Source of the DNA: JBOGCH01 sp051656645
Lineage (GTDB): Bacteria > Bacteroidota > Bacteroidia > Bacteroidales > Marinifilaceae
Length of the DNA: 64,000 nt
Assembly (NCBI GenBank): GCA_051656645.1
Contig: JBOGCH010000002.1
Coordinates: 1 to 64,000 of the forward strand
Reading direction: 5' to 3'
Part shown: positions 54,810-64,000 of the stretch, piece by piece
How positions within the stretch are numbered: the first letter of the stretch is position 1
Layout: every line of letters starts with the position of its first letter
Notes under the pieces: model-generated
Databases searched by the model: none
The model's input: the letters and a program-made list of their open reading frames with translations, nothing else
What the model was told of the DNA's origin: nothing
Position numbers and translations under genes: made by a program

Positions 54810-54847
54810 ACAACGCCTCATTTCTTTTGGAAATGAGGCGTTGTTTA
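54810..54847. terminator. Two-way terminator between TonB-C and purF-like genes
   Basis: ACAACGCCTCATTTC (54810-54824) mirrors GAAATGAGGCGTTGT (54830-54844) with a 5-nt loop. Confidence 0.9.
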
Positions 54848-54859
54848 TTATATATCTTA

Positions 54860-56278
54860 TTACTCCGTGTAGCTTGAATTATCAAAACAGTGAGTACAAA
54901 GTTTTTCTTTTGGAAGACCAATAGCTTCAACAAGATCTTCTAGGCGTTGGAAACGTAAAGAGTCCAACTGGAAGTGTTGGCGCATAACTTCGATCATTGT
55001 GTTGTACTTATCTGAGTTTTGATTTGAGTATTCGGCTAACATCTCATCTGTTAAATCCTCTGTTCCTTCAAGGTCGCGGATTACACGGCGTGTAAACAAA
55101 TCAAATGTAGAACGCGATGTTGAGAAGTTAAGGAATTTACATGGATAAACCAATGGCGGACAAGCAATACGCATGTGTACCTCTTTTACGCCTGTTTCAA
55201 TAAGTTTTACAACATTATCTTTAAGCTGTGTTCCACGAACAATTGAGTCATCAAGGAATACAATACGCTCACCACGTGTAAATGCTTCGTTAGGCAATAG
55301 CTTCATTTTTGCTACAAGATCGCGCATTTTTTGATTTGCAGGCATAAAGCTTCGTGGCCATGTTGGCGTATATTTTACGAATGGACGTTTGTAAGGTATT
55401 TGACGTGCATTAGAGTAACCAATGGCATGACCAACACCTGAGTCTGGGATACCTGCAGCGAAGTCTACCTCTGTATCTTCATTACGCGCAAGAGCTGCAC
55501 CACAACGGTAACGAGCATCCTCAACATTGATTCCTTCATAGTATGCCGATGGATAACCGTAGTATACCCATAGGAATGAACATACTTGACTACGACATCC
55601 TGGAGCGATAATTTGTGTAAATCCGTCTTTTGATAGACGAATAGCTTCATTTGGTCCTAAATCGCGAACAATATTGTATCCTAAGTTTGTAAACGATGAA
55701 CTCTCGCTAGCTACAACGTAACCAAATTCATTTTTACCAATTACAATCGGTGTACGACCAAATTTGTCACGACAAGCAAATATTCCGCTTTCCGTTAACA
55801 CAAGGAATGAACATGATCCTTTTACAGAGTCATAAACATGTTGAATTCCTTCTTGGAATGTATCTTTTTGATTGATAAGGATGCTAACAATCTCAGTAGC
55901 ATTAATAGATCCTGCAGATAGTTCGGCAAAATGAATTCGCTCATTTAGCAATTCTTTTGCAATTTCTTCCAGGTTGTCAATACGTCCAACAGTAACTACG
56001 GCAAAACGTCCTAGATGCGACGTTACCACAATAGGTTGAGACTCTGTGTCGGAAATAATACCAATTCCTAACTCCGATCCGGCAAAACGCTCTAACTCGG
56101 GCTCAAATTTGTTACGGAAGTAAGCACTTTCAAGGCTATGAATTGAACGAACAAAATCTTTACCATTGAAGAAAGCCATACCGGCTTTTTTTGTTCCTAA
56201 ATGCGAATGATAGTCTGTGCCATAGAAAACGTCAGCAACACACTCTTTACGTGAAACGCAACCAAAAAATCCACTCAT
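54860..56278 (-). CDS. PurF-like amidophosphoribosyltransferase with degenerate glutaminase domain
   Basis: A 472-residue two-domain protein. The C-terminal phosphoribosyltransferase domain is well kept (RIVFLDDSIVRGTQLKDNVVKL). The four cysteines expected for the [4Fe-4S] cluster of Bacillus-type PurF are present (QVCSF, YPCKF, LCTHC). The N-terminal Ntn-hydrolase domain is not intact: it starts MSGFFG where PurF has the catalytic Cys (CGxFG), the HRGQEGAG motif reads HLGTKKAG, the HxRYST and HNGNL motifs are not recognisable. It therefore cannot use glutamine in the usual way. It may use free ammonia, take it from a partner, or have another job. Homologues of this kind occur beside a normal PurF elsewhere in Bacteroidota genomes. 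Confidence 0.8.
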   Translation of the reverse strand: MSGFFGCVSRKECVADVFYGTDYHSHLGTKKAGMAFFNGKDFVRSIHSLESAYFRNKFEPELERFAGSELGIGIISDTESQPIVVTSHLGRFAVVTVGRIDNLEEIAKELLNERIHFAELSAGSINATEIVSILINQKDTFQEGIQHVYDSVKGSCSFLVLTESGIFACRDKFGRTPIVIGKNEFGYVVASESSSFTNLGYNIVRDLGPNEAIRLSKDGFTQIIAPGCRSQVCSFLWVYYGYPSAYYEGINVEDARYRCGAALARNEDTEVDFAAGIPDSGVGHAIGYSNARQIPYKRPFVKYTPTWPRSFMPANQKMRDLVAKMKLLPNEAFTRGERIVFLDDSIVRGTQLKDNVVKLIETGVKEVHMRIACPPLVYPCKFLNFSTSRSTFDLFTRRVIRDLEGTEDLTDEMLAEYSNQNSDKYNTMIEVMRQHFQLDSLRFQRLEDLVEAIGLPKEKLCTHCFDNSSYTE

Positions 56279-56663
56279 TTGTTTATTTGTTTTATTAAGG
56301 GTTTTGTGCCGCGAATTTAAAAATTTATTGGCAAAGGGTATAGTGATTTGTAATATAATTTGAATGTAATTGTCACATTATTATTTTGTTACACCTGCAA
56401 TCGTTATAATAAAAAGAAGTTGTACAATGCACTTGCAGTGTGTGTGTTTTTTGTAGTATCTTTGTTCCAATTACAATATAGAATTTTTACTATAAGATTT
56501 TATATTATATAGAAAATTCGAATATTAGTTACTCCTATATCTTATCCCCGAACCCATTATTTATATGTACTTTTGCACCGCTTTATATAAACGGAGCTAA
56601 TTGTTTGTGGCTCTTTTTATTTTGGTGTGTAAATAGTAATGACTAATTCAATTAATAGTTAAA
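56279..56663. other. Divergent intergenic region with two possible promoters of the SulP gene
   Basis: TTGC at 56433-56436 lies 20 bp before TATCTTTG (56457-56464), and a second -7 element TACTTTTG is at 56568-56575 followed by GCACCG. The leaders would be about 190 and 80 nt. No gene is visible in the region. Confidence 0.5.
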
Positions 56664-58367
56664 ATGAAAACTATTCTCGCTTTTCGTCCCAAAATACTTG
56701 ACGTATTAAAGGGATATTCAAAAGACAAGTTTGTAAAGGACTTAGTGGCGGGTGTTATTGTGGGTGTTGTAGCATTGCCTTTATGTATTGCTTTTGGAAT
56801 TGCTTCGGGCGTGAGCCCAGAACAAGGTCTTATTACCGGTATTGTTGCCGGTTTCGTAGTTTCTTTATTAGGCGGATCGATTGTACAAATTGCCGGACCT
56901 ACTGGTGCTTTTATCATCATTGTTTATGGAACTTTGTCCCAATACGGGATGAGCGGACTTGCCCTATCGTCCATTATGGCAGGGATTATGCTAATTTTAT
57001 TGGGTTTATGCCGTTTGGGTAGTTTTATTAAATTTATTCCATATCCAATTATTGTTGGTTTTAATACCGGGATTGCTATTTCTATTTTCTCTACACAGAT
57101 CAAGGATTTCTTTGGTCTCACCATGGATAAGGTGCCTGTAGATTTTCTTTCCAAATGGAGTGCTTATTTCCATGCTGCGGATACGTTTAGCTATATTAGT
57201 ATAATTATTGCTGTTGTAACTATTATATTGATACGCGTAATTCCAAGAATAAACAATAAAATTCCGTCCATGTTATTGGCCATTATTATTGTAACAGTTA
57301 TAAGCTACTTGCTGCGCAATTTTACAACTTTGCAAGGCATAACAACCATTGGCGACAGATTTACCATCAATGCATCCATGCCAATGCCTCAAGGTGTTCC
57401 TGTAAGTATGAGCGCTATTATTGAGTTATTCCCGGTGGCATTTACCATTGCAATTTTAGGTGCTATAGTGTCATTAATGTCTGCAACTGTTGCTGACGGA
57501 GCTGTTGGCGAGCGTCATGACTCCAACACAGAATTAGTGGCACAAGGAGCTGCTTGTATTATTGTTCCATTCTTTGGAGGTATTCCGCCTACCGGCGCCA
57601 TTGCTCGTACAATGACCTCTATTAATAATGGCGGACGTACACCAATAGCAGGAATTGTCCATGCCCTAGTTTTATTGATTATATTCTTATTTCTTGGTCC
57701 ACTAACCACACATATTCCTGTGGCTTGTTTAGCAGGAGTGTTGGTACTTATTTCATATAACATGGGAGATTGGCGCACAATTGTAGAGTTGGCGCGTAAT
57801 AATAAGTCTGAAAGTGTTGTGTTATTTACTACGTTAGTGCTTACCGTTGTTGTAAATTTAAGTACCGCAATACAAGTGGGATTATTACTTGCTTTGGTTA
57901 TGTTTATACGCCGTATAAGCTCAATTACAACAGTATCAGTTGCAACAGGGGTGTTAGATTTATCGAACGAGAATGAGCGCTCCCATGAGGACGAAAAACT
58001 CATTATCCCTAGCGGCGTTGAAGTATACGAGATTGATGGTCCCTTCTTTTTTGGTGTTGCTAATAAGTTTGACCAATGTATGCGAGAAATTGGAGAAAAA
58101 TCGAGTGTCCGCATAATACGTATGCGTAAAGTGCCACTGATTGATGCTACCGGCGTGCATAACTTGACAAGTTTGTATAAGTTATCGGCAAAGGAGAATA
58201 TTCAATTTATCTTATCGGGAGTAAATCCTAAAGTACGTGAAACGCTACAAAGTTCGCAATTATACAATATGATTGGGGAAGAAAATATATGCGATAGTAT
58301 TGACCAGGCATTAGCACGCGCTACGGAATTATTGGAAAAGTGCGACGCCAATAATACATGCGCATAG
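56664..58367 (+). CDS. SulP family anion transporter with STAS domain
   Basis: A 567-residue inner-membrane transporter. The N-terminal membrane domain starts DLVAGVIVGVVALPLCIAFGIASGVSPEQGLITGIVAG, with GPTGAFIIIVYGT as the anion-site region and NTELVAQGAACIIVPFFGGIPPTGAIARTM as the second SulP signature. The C-terminal STAS domain (about residues 455-555) has RKVPLIDATGVHNL. The family moves sulfate, bicarbonate or similar anions; the Bacteroidota type is unassigned, and bicarbonate is possible. Confidence 0.92.
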   Translation: MKTILAFRPKILDVLKGYSKDKFVKDLVAGVIVGVVALPLCIAFGIASGVSPEQGLITGIVAGFVVSLLGGSIVQIAGPTGAFIIIVYGTLSQYGMSGLALSSIMAGIMLILLGLCRLGSFIKFIPYPIIVGFNTGIAISIFSTQIKDFFGLTMDKVPVDFLSKWSAYFHAADTFSYISIIIAVVTIILIRVIPRINNKIPSMLLAIIIVTVISYLLRNFTTLQGITTIGDRFTINASMPMPQGVPVSMSAIIELFPVAFTIAILGAIVSLMSATVADGAVGERHDSNTELVAQGAACIIVPFFGGIPPTGAIARTMTSINNGGRTPIAGIVHALVLLIIFLFLGPLTTHIPVACLAGVLVLISYNMGDWRTIVELARNNKSESVVLFTTLVLTVVVNLSTAIQVGLLLALVMFIRRISSITTVSVATGVLDLSNENERSHEDEKLIIPSGVEVYEIDGPFFFGVANKFDQCMREIGEKSSVRIIRMRKVPLIDATGVHNLTSLYKLSAKENIQFILSGVNPKVRETLQSSQLYNMIGEENICDSIDQALARATELLEKCDANNTCA

Positions 58368-58429
58368 TGAAAGTAATAACCGTATTTTGTCTTTATCCGT
58401 AGAAAAGAGAAATATTAATTGTTTAGCAT

Positions 58430-59383
58430 ATGGCACTTTGGCTTAGTATTGTTTTTTTAATAGTTGGTTTGGCTTGTCTTGTTAAGGGAGCTGATATGTT
58501 AGTTGATGGTGGTTCAGCGCTTGCTCAACGTTTAAAGGTTCCTGCCATGGTGATTGGTTTAACCGTGGTTGCCTTTGGTACTTCTACACCGGAGTTGGTG
58601 GTGAGTACAATGTCTGCAGTGCAAGGAAGTCCCACTTTGGGACTTGGAAATATATTGGGTAGCAATATATTTAACATATTAATAGTGCTTGGTATTACGG
58701 CCGCCATATGTCCTTTACGTGTTAACAGTTCTACAACATGGGTAGAAGTTCCACTTACTCTCTTGGCAGCAATTATGATTTTAATTATGTCATGGAATGG
58801 TGAATTTGGTGCTTTTAAGACAGATGTAATTAACCGACCTGATGGATTAATTTTAATTTGTTTCTTTATTATATTTATGGCTTACACCTTTAATTTGGCC
58901 AAAACAGGGAATGTTGAGAGTCCGGAAATTAAAGAAATGAAGCTGTGGAAATCCATATTATTTATTATTATTGGTTTAGCCGGCTTAGTGGGCGGTGGAG
59001 AATTGTTGGTAAAAGGAGCGGTAAACATTGCGCATAGATGGGGTGTTTCCGAACGCGTTATAGGACTAACTATTGTTGCTATAGGCACATCATTGCCTGA
59101 ATTGGTAACTTCTATCATGGCTGCAAGGAAAGGATCTGTGGATTTAGCCATTGGTAACGTTATTGGTTCTAACTTATTTAATGCATTCTTAATTTTGGGT
59201 ATTACAACTACAATTACACCAATTGCAGTGAATCAGGATATACTTTTTGACATACTTGTAAATATTGGCGCCTCATTGCTCCTTTTTTTAGCTATCTTTG
59301 TTGGACGAGGAAGAAAAGTGAGTCGCTGGGAAGGCATTCTTTTTGTGGCATGTTATGTGGCTTATTCAATCTCGTTGTGGTAA
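58430..59383 (+). CDS. Calcium/sodium antiporter (CaCA family, YrbG-like)
   Basis: 317 residues, ten membrane segments in two inverted repeats. Both alpha-repeats have the transport motif: VIGLTVVAFGTSTPELVVS with LGNILGSNIFNILIVLG, and VIGLTIVAIGTSLPELVTS with AIGNVIGSNLFNAFLILG. It lies 62 bp after the SulP gene, possibly in one transcript. Confidence 0.93.
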   Translation: MALWLSIVFLIVGLACLVKGADMLVDGGSALAQRLKVPAMVIGLTVVAFGTSTPELVVSTMSAVQGSPTLGLGNILGSNIFNILIVLGITAAICPLRVNSSTTWVEVPLTLLAAIMILIMSWNGEFGAFKTDVINRPDGLILICFFIIFMAYTFNLAKTGNVESPEIKEMKLWKSILFIIIGLAGLVGGGELLVKGAVNIAHRWGVSERVIGLTIVAIGTSLPELVTSIMAARKGSVDLAIGNVIGSNLFNAFLILGITTTITPIAVNQDILFDILVNIGASLLLFLAIFVGRGRKVSRWEGILFVACYVAYSISLW

Positions 59384-59444
59384 CAATGTTAAAATGGCAT
59401 TGTTTTTGATTTACTAACAAAGAAGATTTTAAAACACAAATTCT

Positions 59445-60035
59445 ATGAAACAATTTTTAATTGTCCTTGGGGTGCTTGGTGCCCTACTTATTGGGACTTA
59501 CGTATGGTTTAAGGGAAGTTACAATCAGATGGTACGCCTGAGTGAAGCAGTATCCTCGCAATGGTCAAATGTTGAAAATCAATACCAACGCCGTTTGGAT
59601 TTAATTCCTAATCTTGTTAACACTGTAAAAGGATATGCTGCGCATGAGGAAGGGACGTTTACTGCGGTAACAAATGCACGTGCCAAAGCAACACAAACGC
59701 AAGTTTCCTTTAATGAGTTAACGGATCAGACAATGCAGCGTTTAAATCAGGCACAAGGTGAATTATCATCGGCTTTATCCAAACTGCTAGCAGTTAAGGA
59801 GGCATATCCTGATTTGAAAGCAAATACAAACTTCCTTGACCTACAGGCACAGTTGGAGGGAACAGAGAACCGCATTGCTGTTGAAAGAAGAAAGTATAAT
59901 GATATTACACGGGAGTATAACTCATATATTCGCAGTTTTCCAAAAAACATAATTGCCAATATGTTCAATTTCCCGCCTAAACCTTATTTTGAGGCGAACG
60001 CAGGCGCACAAAATGCACCACAGGTTCAATTTTAA
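59445..60035 (+). CDS. lemA: LemA family protein
   Basis: A 196-residue protein with an N-terminal membrane anchor (FLIVLGVLGALLIGTYVWF) and the LemA helical domain (YNQMVRLSEAVSSQWSNVENQYQRRLDLIPNLVNTVKG, then the NFLDLQAQLEGTENRIAVERRKYNDITREYNSYIRSFP motif). It forms a three-gene unit with two TPM-domain genes (gaps of 18 and 6 bp). Function is not settled; the LemA-TPM pair is widespread and envelope-linked. Confidence 0.94.
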   Translation: MKQFLIVLGVLGALLIGTYVWFKGSYNQMVRLSEAVSSQWSNVENQYQRRLDLIPNLVNTVKGYAAHEEGTFTAVTNARAKATQTQVSFNELTDQTMQRLNQAQGELSSALSKLLAVKEAYPDLKANTNFLDLQAQLEGTENRIAVERRKYNDITREYNSYIRSFPKNIIANMFNFPPKPYFEANAGAQNAPQVQF

Positions 60036-60053
60036 TTCTTAATGCTCTGATTT

Positions 60054-60494
60054 ATGTCGCCAAAAAACAGATTTACGGATGCCGAACGGCAGCAAATGGT
60101 TGCCGCTATTGAGCAGGCAGAGTTAAATACCTCTGGAGAAATACGTGTACACATTGAAAACAGATGTAAACATGAAGCGCTTGACCGCGCAACGGAAGTA
60201 TTTGCAGACCTCAAAATGCATAAAACAGCGCTGCGAAACGGGGTGCTAATTTATATAGCATTAGACGACCATAAGCTTGCTATACTTGGTGATGCAGGAA
60301 TTAATGCCGTTGTCCCTGCCGGTTTTTGGAGTAAAGTGAAGGAGGAGATGGTGTCTAGTTTTAAACAAGGACACATAGTGGACGGAATATGCCGGGCCGT
60401 AAACGAATGTGGAGAACTATTGAAAAAAGATTTTCCGTATCAGGACGATGATATTAACGAGTTATCTGACGATATCTCATTTAATCAGAACTAA
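60054..60494 (+). CDS. TPM domain protein, soluble
   Basis: 146 residues without signal peptide: a TPM domain (FTDAERQQMVAAIEQAELNTSGEIRVHIENRC, NGVLIYIALDDHKLAILGDAGIN, MVSSFKQGHIVDGICRAV), with an acidic tail. It would lie on the cytosolic side, in contrast to the next protein. Confidence 0.88.
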   Translation: MSPKNRFTDAERQQMVAAIEQAELNTSGEIRVHIENRCKHEALDRATEVFADLKMHKTALRNGVLIYIALDDHKLAILGDAGINAVVPAGFWSKVKEEMVSSFKQGHIVDGICRAVNECGELLKKDFPYQDDDINELSDDISFNQN

Positions 60495-60500
60495 TAATTC

Positions 60501-61280
60501 ATGAAACAAAAACTAATCATTCTATTTACATTGCTTGCTCTTGCAGTGGCAGGTATGTGTCAGGATTTCCCTGCACCCATGCTGCCACGTCGCATTGTAA
60601 ATGACTACGCACGCATATTTACACCACAGCAACAAAATGCTTTGGAACAAAGGGTACGTGCATTTGATGACAGCACGTCGACACAAATAGCAATTGTCAC
60701 AGTATCCGATTTGAATGGATATGCGGTGAATGACTATGCGCAACGCTTAGGCGAAGCATGGGGTGTTGGACAAAAGGGAAAGGATAACGGAATTGTAATT
60801 TTAATAAAACCTAAAACTGTACGCTCACGCGGAGAGGTTGCAATATCTGTTGGCTATGGATTAGAGGGCGTTATCCCGGATGCTATTGCCTCGCGTATTG
60901 TAAGAAATGAAATGATACCTGCATTTCAACAAGGAAGTTATTACCAAGGAGTTGTTAACGCACTAAATGTGATAACCAATCTTAGCCGTGGCGAATATAC
61001 GGCTACGCAATATGCAAAACATGGAGCACGGGCAGGAAATGGCGGGAATTTCCCATTTTTCGCTTTGCCTTTTGTGCTGTTCTTTATACTACCACTATTT
61101 TTTAAACGCAGACGCGGTTTTACTACCGGATCACATACGCACGGAAGCGTTCCGCCCATTTTCTTTGGCGGTATGGGCCACTCGCGTGGTGGATTTGACT
61201 CCTTCAGTTCCGGACGCGGAGGTTTTGGCGGCTTTGGCGGAGGAGGCTTCGGCGGAGGCGGCGCAAGTGGAAGTTGGTAA
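60501..61280 (+). CDS. TPM domain membrane protein with Gly-rich tail
   Basis: A 259-residue protein: signal peptide (IILFTLLALAVAGMC), TPM domain at about 28-170 (RIVNDYARIFTPQQQNALEQ, DSTSTQIAIVTVSDLNGYAV, WGVGQKGKDNGIVILI, VGYGLEGVIPDAIASRI), one membrane segment (FPFFALPFVLFFILPLFF) and a cytosolic or surface tail of GGFGG repeats ending GGASGSW, a common ending in this family. It closes the LemA unit. Confidence 0.9.
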   Translation: MKQKLIILFTLLALAVAGMCQDFPAPMLPRRIVNDYARIFTPQQQNALEQRVRAFDDSTSTQIAIVTVSDLNGYAVNDYAQRLGEAWGVGQKGKDNGIVILIKPKTVRSRGEVAISVGYGLEGVIPDAIASRIVRNEMIPAFQQGSYYQGVVNALNVITNLSRGEYTATQYAKHGARAGNGGNFPFFALPFVLFFILPLFFKRRRGFTTGSHTHGSVPPIFFGGMGHSRGGFDSFSSGRGGFGGFGGGGFGGGGASGSW

Positions 61281-61326
61281 GACATAATAAAAGCTCTGTT
61301 CTGTTGGACAGAGCTTTTATTATGTC
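61281..61326. terminator. Two-way terminator between the TPM and TonB-receptor genes
   Basis: GACATAATAAAAGCTCTGT (61281-61299) is a perfect mirror of ACAGAGCTTTTATTATGTC (61308-61326). It touches the stop codons of both convergent genes. Confidence 0.93.
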
Positions 61327-63735
61327 TTAAAAATCAATCATTATCCCCATTGTTGGCAAGCGAGTACCGCCAATTTTATTCTCCGTTTGTTCCATAACAT
61401 AACGGCTGGGGTTGTTAACATCTACAATTTTATTACCCTCTGCAGAAAGCACAGGTTGTAATAATGGATCGCCGTATGAACCTTTATTATACACATTCTG
61501 CATATCAAAATAGGCAACTAAGGACCAACGTTTAAAATGGAATGCTTTTTCTATGCGTACATCAAGTTGATGGAACGGTTTTAGGCGTCCTTCGTTGTAT
61601 TGAGCATAATCCAAGTAAGGTTGTTGTTTAGCATCCCAGGCATCTATAATGGACGAAGTTTCAATATCAAAAGGTGTATAAGGAGCTCCGCCAATATAAC
61701 GCCATTTAGCTCCTATATTCCAATCGCCCCACAAACGCTGATTTACAATAACGGACAATAAGTGTCTGTTATCCCAGTTAGCCGGTATATAACTATTAAA
61801 ACCACCAATATTACTACAAAACTCACTCTTATACCACGTATAAGCTGTTAATAATGTCATGCCTTTTATGGGCTGTCCCTTCACTGTTAGTTCCGCTCCA
61901 TAACTACGGCCTTCACCAACGGAGGATACCGGTTCATCACCACTTATTCCCATATAATCGCCACCCTTATTTGCCAACGAAATTGTATCTATCAATGACA
62001 CCGGATACCTATCATATTGTTTATAAAATCCCTCTAGTGTTAGTGATATTCGTTTTCCCGGGGTCACTTCAACGCCAGCTCCATATTGTTTCATGGCTAT
62101 AAAGTTTACACCATTATCACGATTAAACTGTTGTCCATCTCTAGCATATCCCAACGTGGTTAATGATGGTAATTGTACATATCTGCCGGCTGCGACATTG
62201 AATCGTACTGCAGAAGTAGCGCTATACGATGCGGAGAAACGTGGTGACAACTGATTTCCTATTTTACGCGTCTCCACATTATAATCTGCCCACTCTGCAC
62301 GTAATCCCACATTGACCAGTAAACGTTCTGCAAGAAAACGTCTACTCAACTGGCCGTAAACACCCACTGCAGGAAAGGACAAACGCGCATGGTAGCGCTC
62401 ATCAACCTTCTCTTCGCCATTAAAGCGTTCACGGAAACTACAATTCCTGTAATCATACCACACGCCATTAGCACCAACATTCATTAAGAAACCTCCTAAA
62501 ATTGTTCGTGAAAACTGATATGTCACCCTATTCTGATCCTCGCGAGAAACTATATTCATCACACGCCCTAACTCCTCAATGTTATCTCTATCCTTAAATA
62601 TATGATTGTACATTGAGCTCCTGCTCATTGTAGCCTGATGACGGCCTCCATTGCTGTAATAATTGTAACTTAAACCAAGTGTATACAACCACTGATCGTT
62701 TTCTGGCAAATACCCTAACATATAACGTTGGTCGGCCGTCGGGCTTGCAATATCCCTATTCAATCTATTATAATCCAACGCACCCAACCCAATCACGCTT
62801 ATATCACTCTTTTCTGACAATTGAAAACGCAATTTAAATTGCATATCATTATATACAGGCAAAAAAGGTAACTCTAATATTCCGAATAACATTTTCAAAT
62901 AGCTACGTCGAACCGAGAATATATAACTCACATTCTCACCTATTGGTCCGTCACATGACAATCCATAATCCGTTGCTCCAACAGTTGCGCGTCCTTTGAT
63001 TTTATATGGATTTCCATTTACAAACTTAAAATCCAATACGGAGCTCAATGCTTCACCGTACTGCGCCGGGAATGTCCCTGTCAATAGTGAAACATCCTTT
63101 AAAAAGTCCACATTCACAATACTTACCACTCCTCCGGCGGTTCCTTGTGTAGAGAAGTGATTCAGTACAGGAATATGTATTCCATCAATATAAAAGCTAT
63201 TTTCGCCGGGGCCTCCACCACGAACAATCAAATCATTTCTAAAAGCTGGCGATGATAACACACCCGGCATGGACTGTACCACACGCGAAATATCTCTATT
63301 CCCTCCCGGCATCTGCTCAATAACACCTAAATCGATACGCTGAATACTCATTGGTGCCGTTACTTGCTTACGCGACGGGGTAGCCGTTACCACAGCTTCA
63401 GCCAATTCTGTACTTTGCTCCTCCATTGTTATCTCCACGTGCTTTACGCCAAACGCGGTTATATAATGATGCTCGGTTACCAAAGTACGATAACCCACCA
63501 TTCTAACCTCCAACTGTACATATCCGGGCGTAATTCCCTCTATGCTAAACTTGCCATCTACATCGGTTACAACACCTCTATCCGTTCCGCGTAAAACCAC
63601 CGTTGCTCCGGGAAGTTTATCGCGCGACTGACCATCAAAAACAATTCCTGACAATGTCCCCTTTTGCTGCGCTACAGCTAAAAGAGACATTGTCAGGAAC
63701 AATATTGTCAAACTAAAAAATCTTTTTATACCCAT
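61327..63735 (-). CDS. TonB-dependent receptor with carboxypeptidase-regulatory-like domain
   Basis: An 802-residue outer-membrane receptor: signal peptide, a CarboxypepD_reg-like beta sandwich at about 25-105 ([34 protein letters not shown]), the plug ([38 protein letters not shown]), and a 22-strand barrel ending in aromatic IDF. No SusD partner follows, so it is not a SusC-type glycan importer. Its start overlaps the end of hcp by 10 bp, so the two are translationally linked; the ligand is unknown. Confidence 0.93.
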   Translation of the reverse strand: MGIKRFFSLTILFLTMSLLAVAQQKGTLSGIVFDGQSRDKLPGATVVLRGTDRGVVTDVDGKFSIEGITPGYVQLEVRMVGYRTLVTEHHYITAFGVKHVEITMEEQSTELAEAVVTATPSRKQVTAPMSIQRIDLGVIEQMPGGNRDISRVVQSMPGVLSSPAFRNDLIVRGGGPGENSFYIDGIHIPVLNHFSTQGTAGGVVSIVNVDFLKDVSLLTGTFPAQYGEALSSVLDFKFVNGNPYKIKGRATVGATDYGLSCDGPIGENVSYIFSVRRSYLKMLFGILELPFLPVYNDMQFKLRFQLSEKSDISVIGLGALDYNRLNRDIASPTADQRYMLGYLPENDQWLYTLGLSYNYYSNGGRHQATMSRSSMYNHIFKDRDNIEELGRVMNIVSREDQNRVTYQFSRTILGGFLMNVGANGVWYDYRNCSFRERFNGEEKVDERYHARLSFPAVGVYGQLSRRFLAERLLVNVGLRAEWADYNVETRKIGNQLSPRFSASYSATSAVRFNVAAGRYVQLPSLTTLGYARDGQQFNRDNGVNFIAMKQYGAGVEVTPGKRISLTLEGFYKQYDRYPVSLIDTISLANKGGDYMGISGDEPVSSVGEGRSYGAELTVKGQPIKGMTLLTAYTWYKSEFCSNIGGFNSYIPANWDNRHLLSVIVNQRLWGDWNIGAKWRYIGGAPYTPFDIETSSIIDAWDAKQQPYLDYAQYNEGRLKPFHQLDVRIEKAFHFKRWSLVAYFDMQNVYNKGSYGDPLLQPVLSAEGNKIVDVNNPSRYVMEQTENKIGGTRLPTMGIMIDF

Positions 63736-64000
63736 GCTTTCATATCATCATCCGCCGTTGAGATTCCGGTAAGCTCATATTCGCGAATAATGAAATCACG
63801 CACAGCAGGCGATAAACATGCAGGCAAAGTAGGTCCAAGGTGTATATTCTTTACCCCCAAACTCAGCAATGCCAACAACACTATCACCGCTTTTTGCTCA
63901 TACCACGCAATATTAAACACCAACGGCAGCTCGTTTATTGATTTTACCTTAAAAGCTTCCGCCAGTTTTTGCGCCACTACCACCCAGGAGTAACTATCGT
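63726..64000 (-). CDS. hcp: Hydroxylamine reductase / hybrid cluster protein, C-terminal end (partial)
   Basis: Runs off the right edge. The visible 90 residues start [20 protein letters not shown] and include the family sequence [41 protein letters not shown], the C-terminal part of Hcp that contacts the hybrid Fe-S-O cluster. Hcp removes NO or reduces hydroxylamine in anaerobes. Overlaps the TonB-receptor start by 10 bp. Confidence 0.9.
   Translation of the reverse strand, partial: DSYSWVVVAQKLAEAFKVKSINELPLVFNIAWYEQKAVIVLLALLSLGVKNIHLGPTLPACLSPAVRDFIIREYELTGISTADDDMKAWV

Overview
The window reads as chromosomal DNA of a Bacteroidales bacterium (phylum Bacteroidota); I could not settle the family. 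The evidence is the gene set: SecD-SecF as one protein, long-form IspG with the inserted domain, an ftsX-DUF3098-uppP-truB-queA operon, lipoproteins with acidic residues after the lipidated cysteine, a DUF5074 protein under a cobalamin riboswitch, 6-bladed propeller and GSCFA proteins, and a TonB-dependent receptor with a carboxypeptidase-regulatory-like N-terminus. Promoters follow the Bacteroidota form (TTTG about 19 bp before TAnnTTTG). There is no phage, insertion sequence, CRISPR array or rRNA operon in view.

Layout. 0-9 kb: a secreted 22-residue-repeat protein, a DUF418 membrane protein, topB, ispG, a cytidylate-kinase-like gene and two tandem PAS/LuxR-type regulators. 9.2-15.6 kb: tRNA-Leu, then a cobalamin riboswitch driving a BtuG-like DUF5074 lipoprotein and a surface lipoprotein; a second, very similar copy of the latter follows under its own promoter; then a 6-bladed propeller lipoprotein. 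15.8-23.1 kb: a complete minus-strand histidine operon (hisG-D-C-B-H-A-F-IE) preceded by a his leader peptide and attenuator that are easy to read by eye. 23-31.5 kb: a creatininase-family gene, tRNA-Lys, a small DUF2004 gene, mgtA, a two-component system and a monomeric [FeFe] hydrogenase. 31.5-48 kb: secDF, a retropepsin-like protease, catalase, a MATE exporter, GSCFA and DUF4382 proteins, a SPOR protein, a cysteine desulfidase/serine dehydratase-like enzyme, TatD, TcdA, and the queA/truB/uppP/DUF3098/ftsX operon. 48-64 kb: tRNA-Gly and tRNA-Leu, paired half-size chromate transporters, an M23 peptidase, RNase R, two secreted TonB-C proteins, a PurF-like protein with a ruined glutaminase site, a SulP transporter, a Ca/Na antiporter, a LemA-TPM-TPM module, a TonB-dependent receptor and the end of hcp.

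The most unusual signal is a dispersed family of four intergenic elements (centres near 0.46, 13.9, 35.5 and 53.4 kb). Each is a large inverted repeat whose arms are tandem 11-mers. Two elements use the unit GGTTTCATTCA and two use GGTTTCGACTA, on the same architecture and with related flanking tails. The two A elements are both exactly 106 bp, with four units plus a half unit per arm around an 8-nt centre. Three of the four lie between divergent promoters or genes, so they are not simple terminators. I know of no described family that matches.

Metabolically the window suggests a fermentative anaerobe that makes its own histidine, depends on scavenged B12, makes or consumes H2, and carries oxygen and nitrosative-stress defences (catalase, Hcp).
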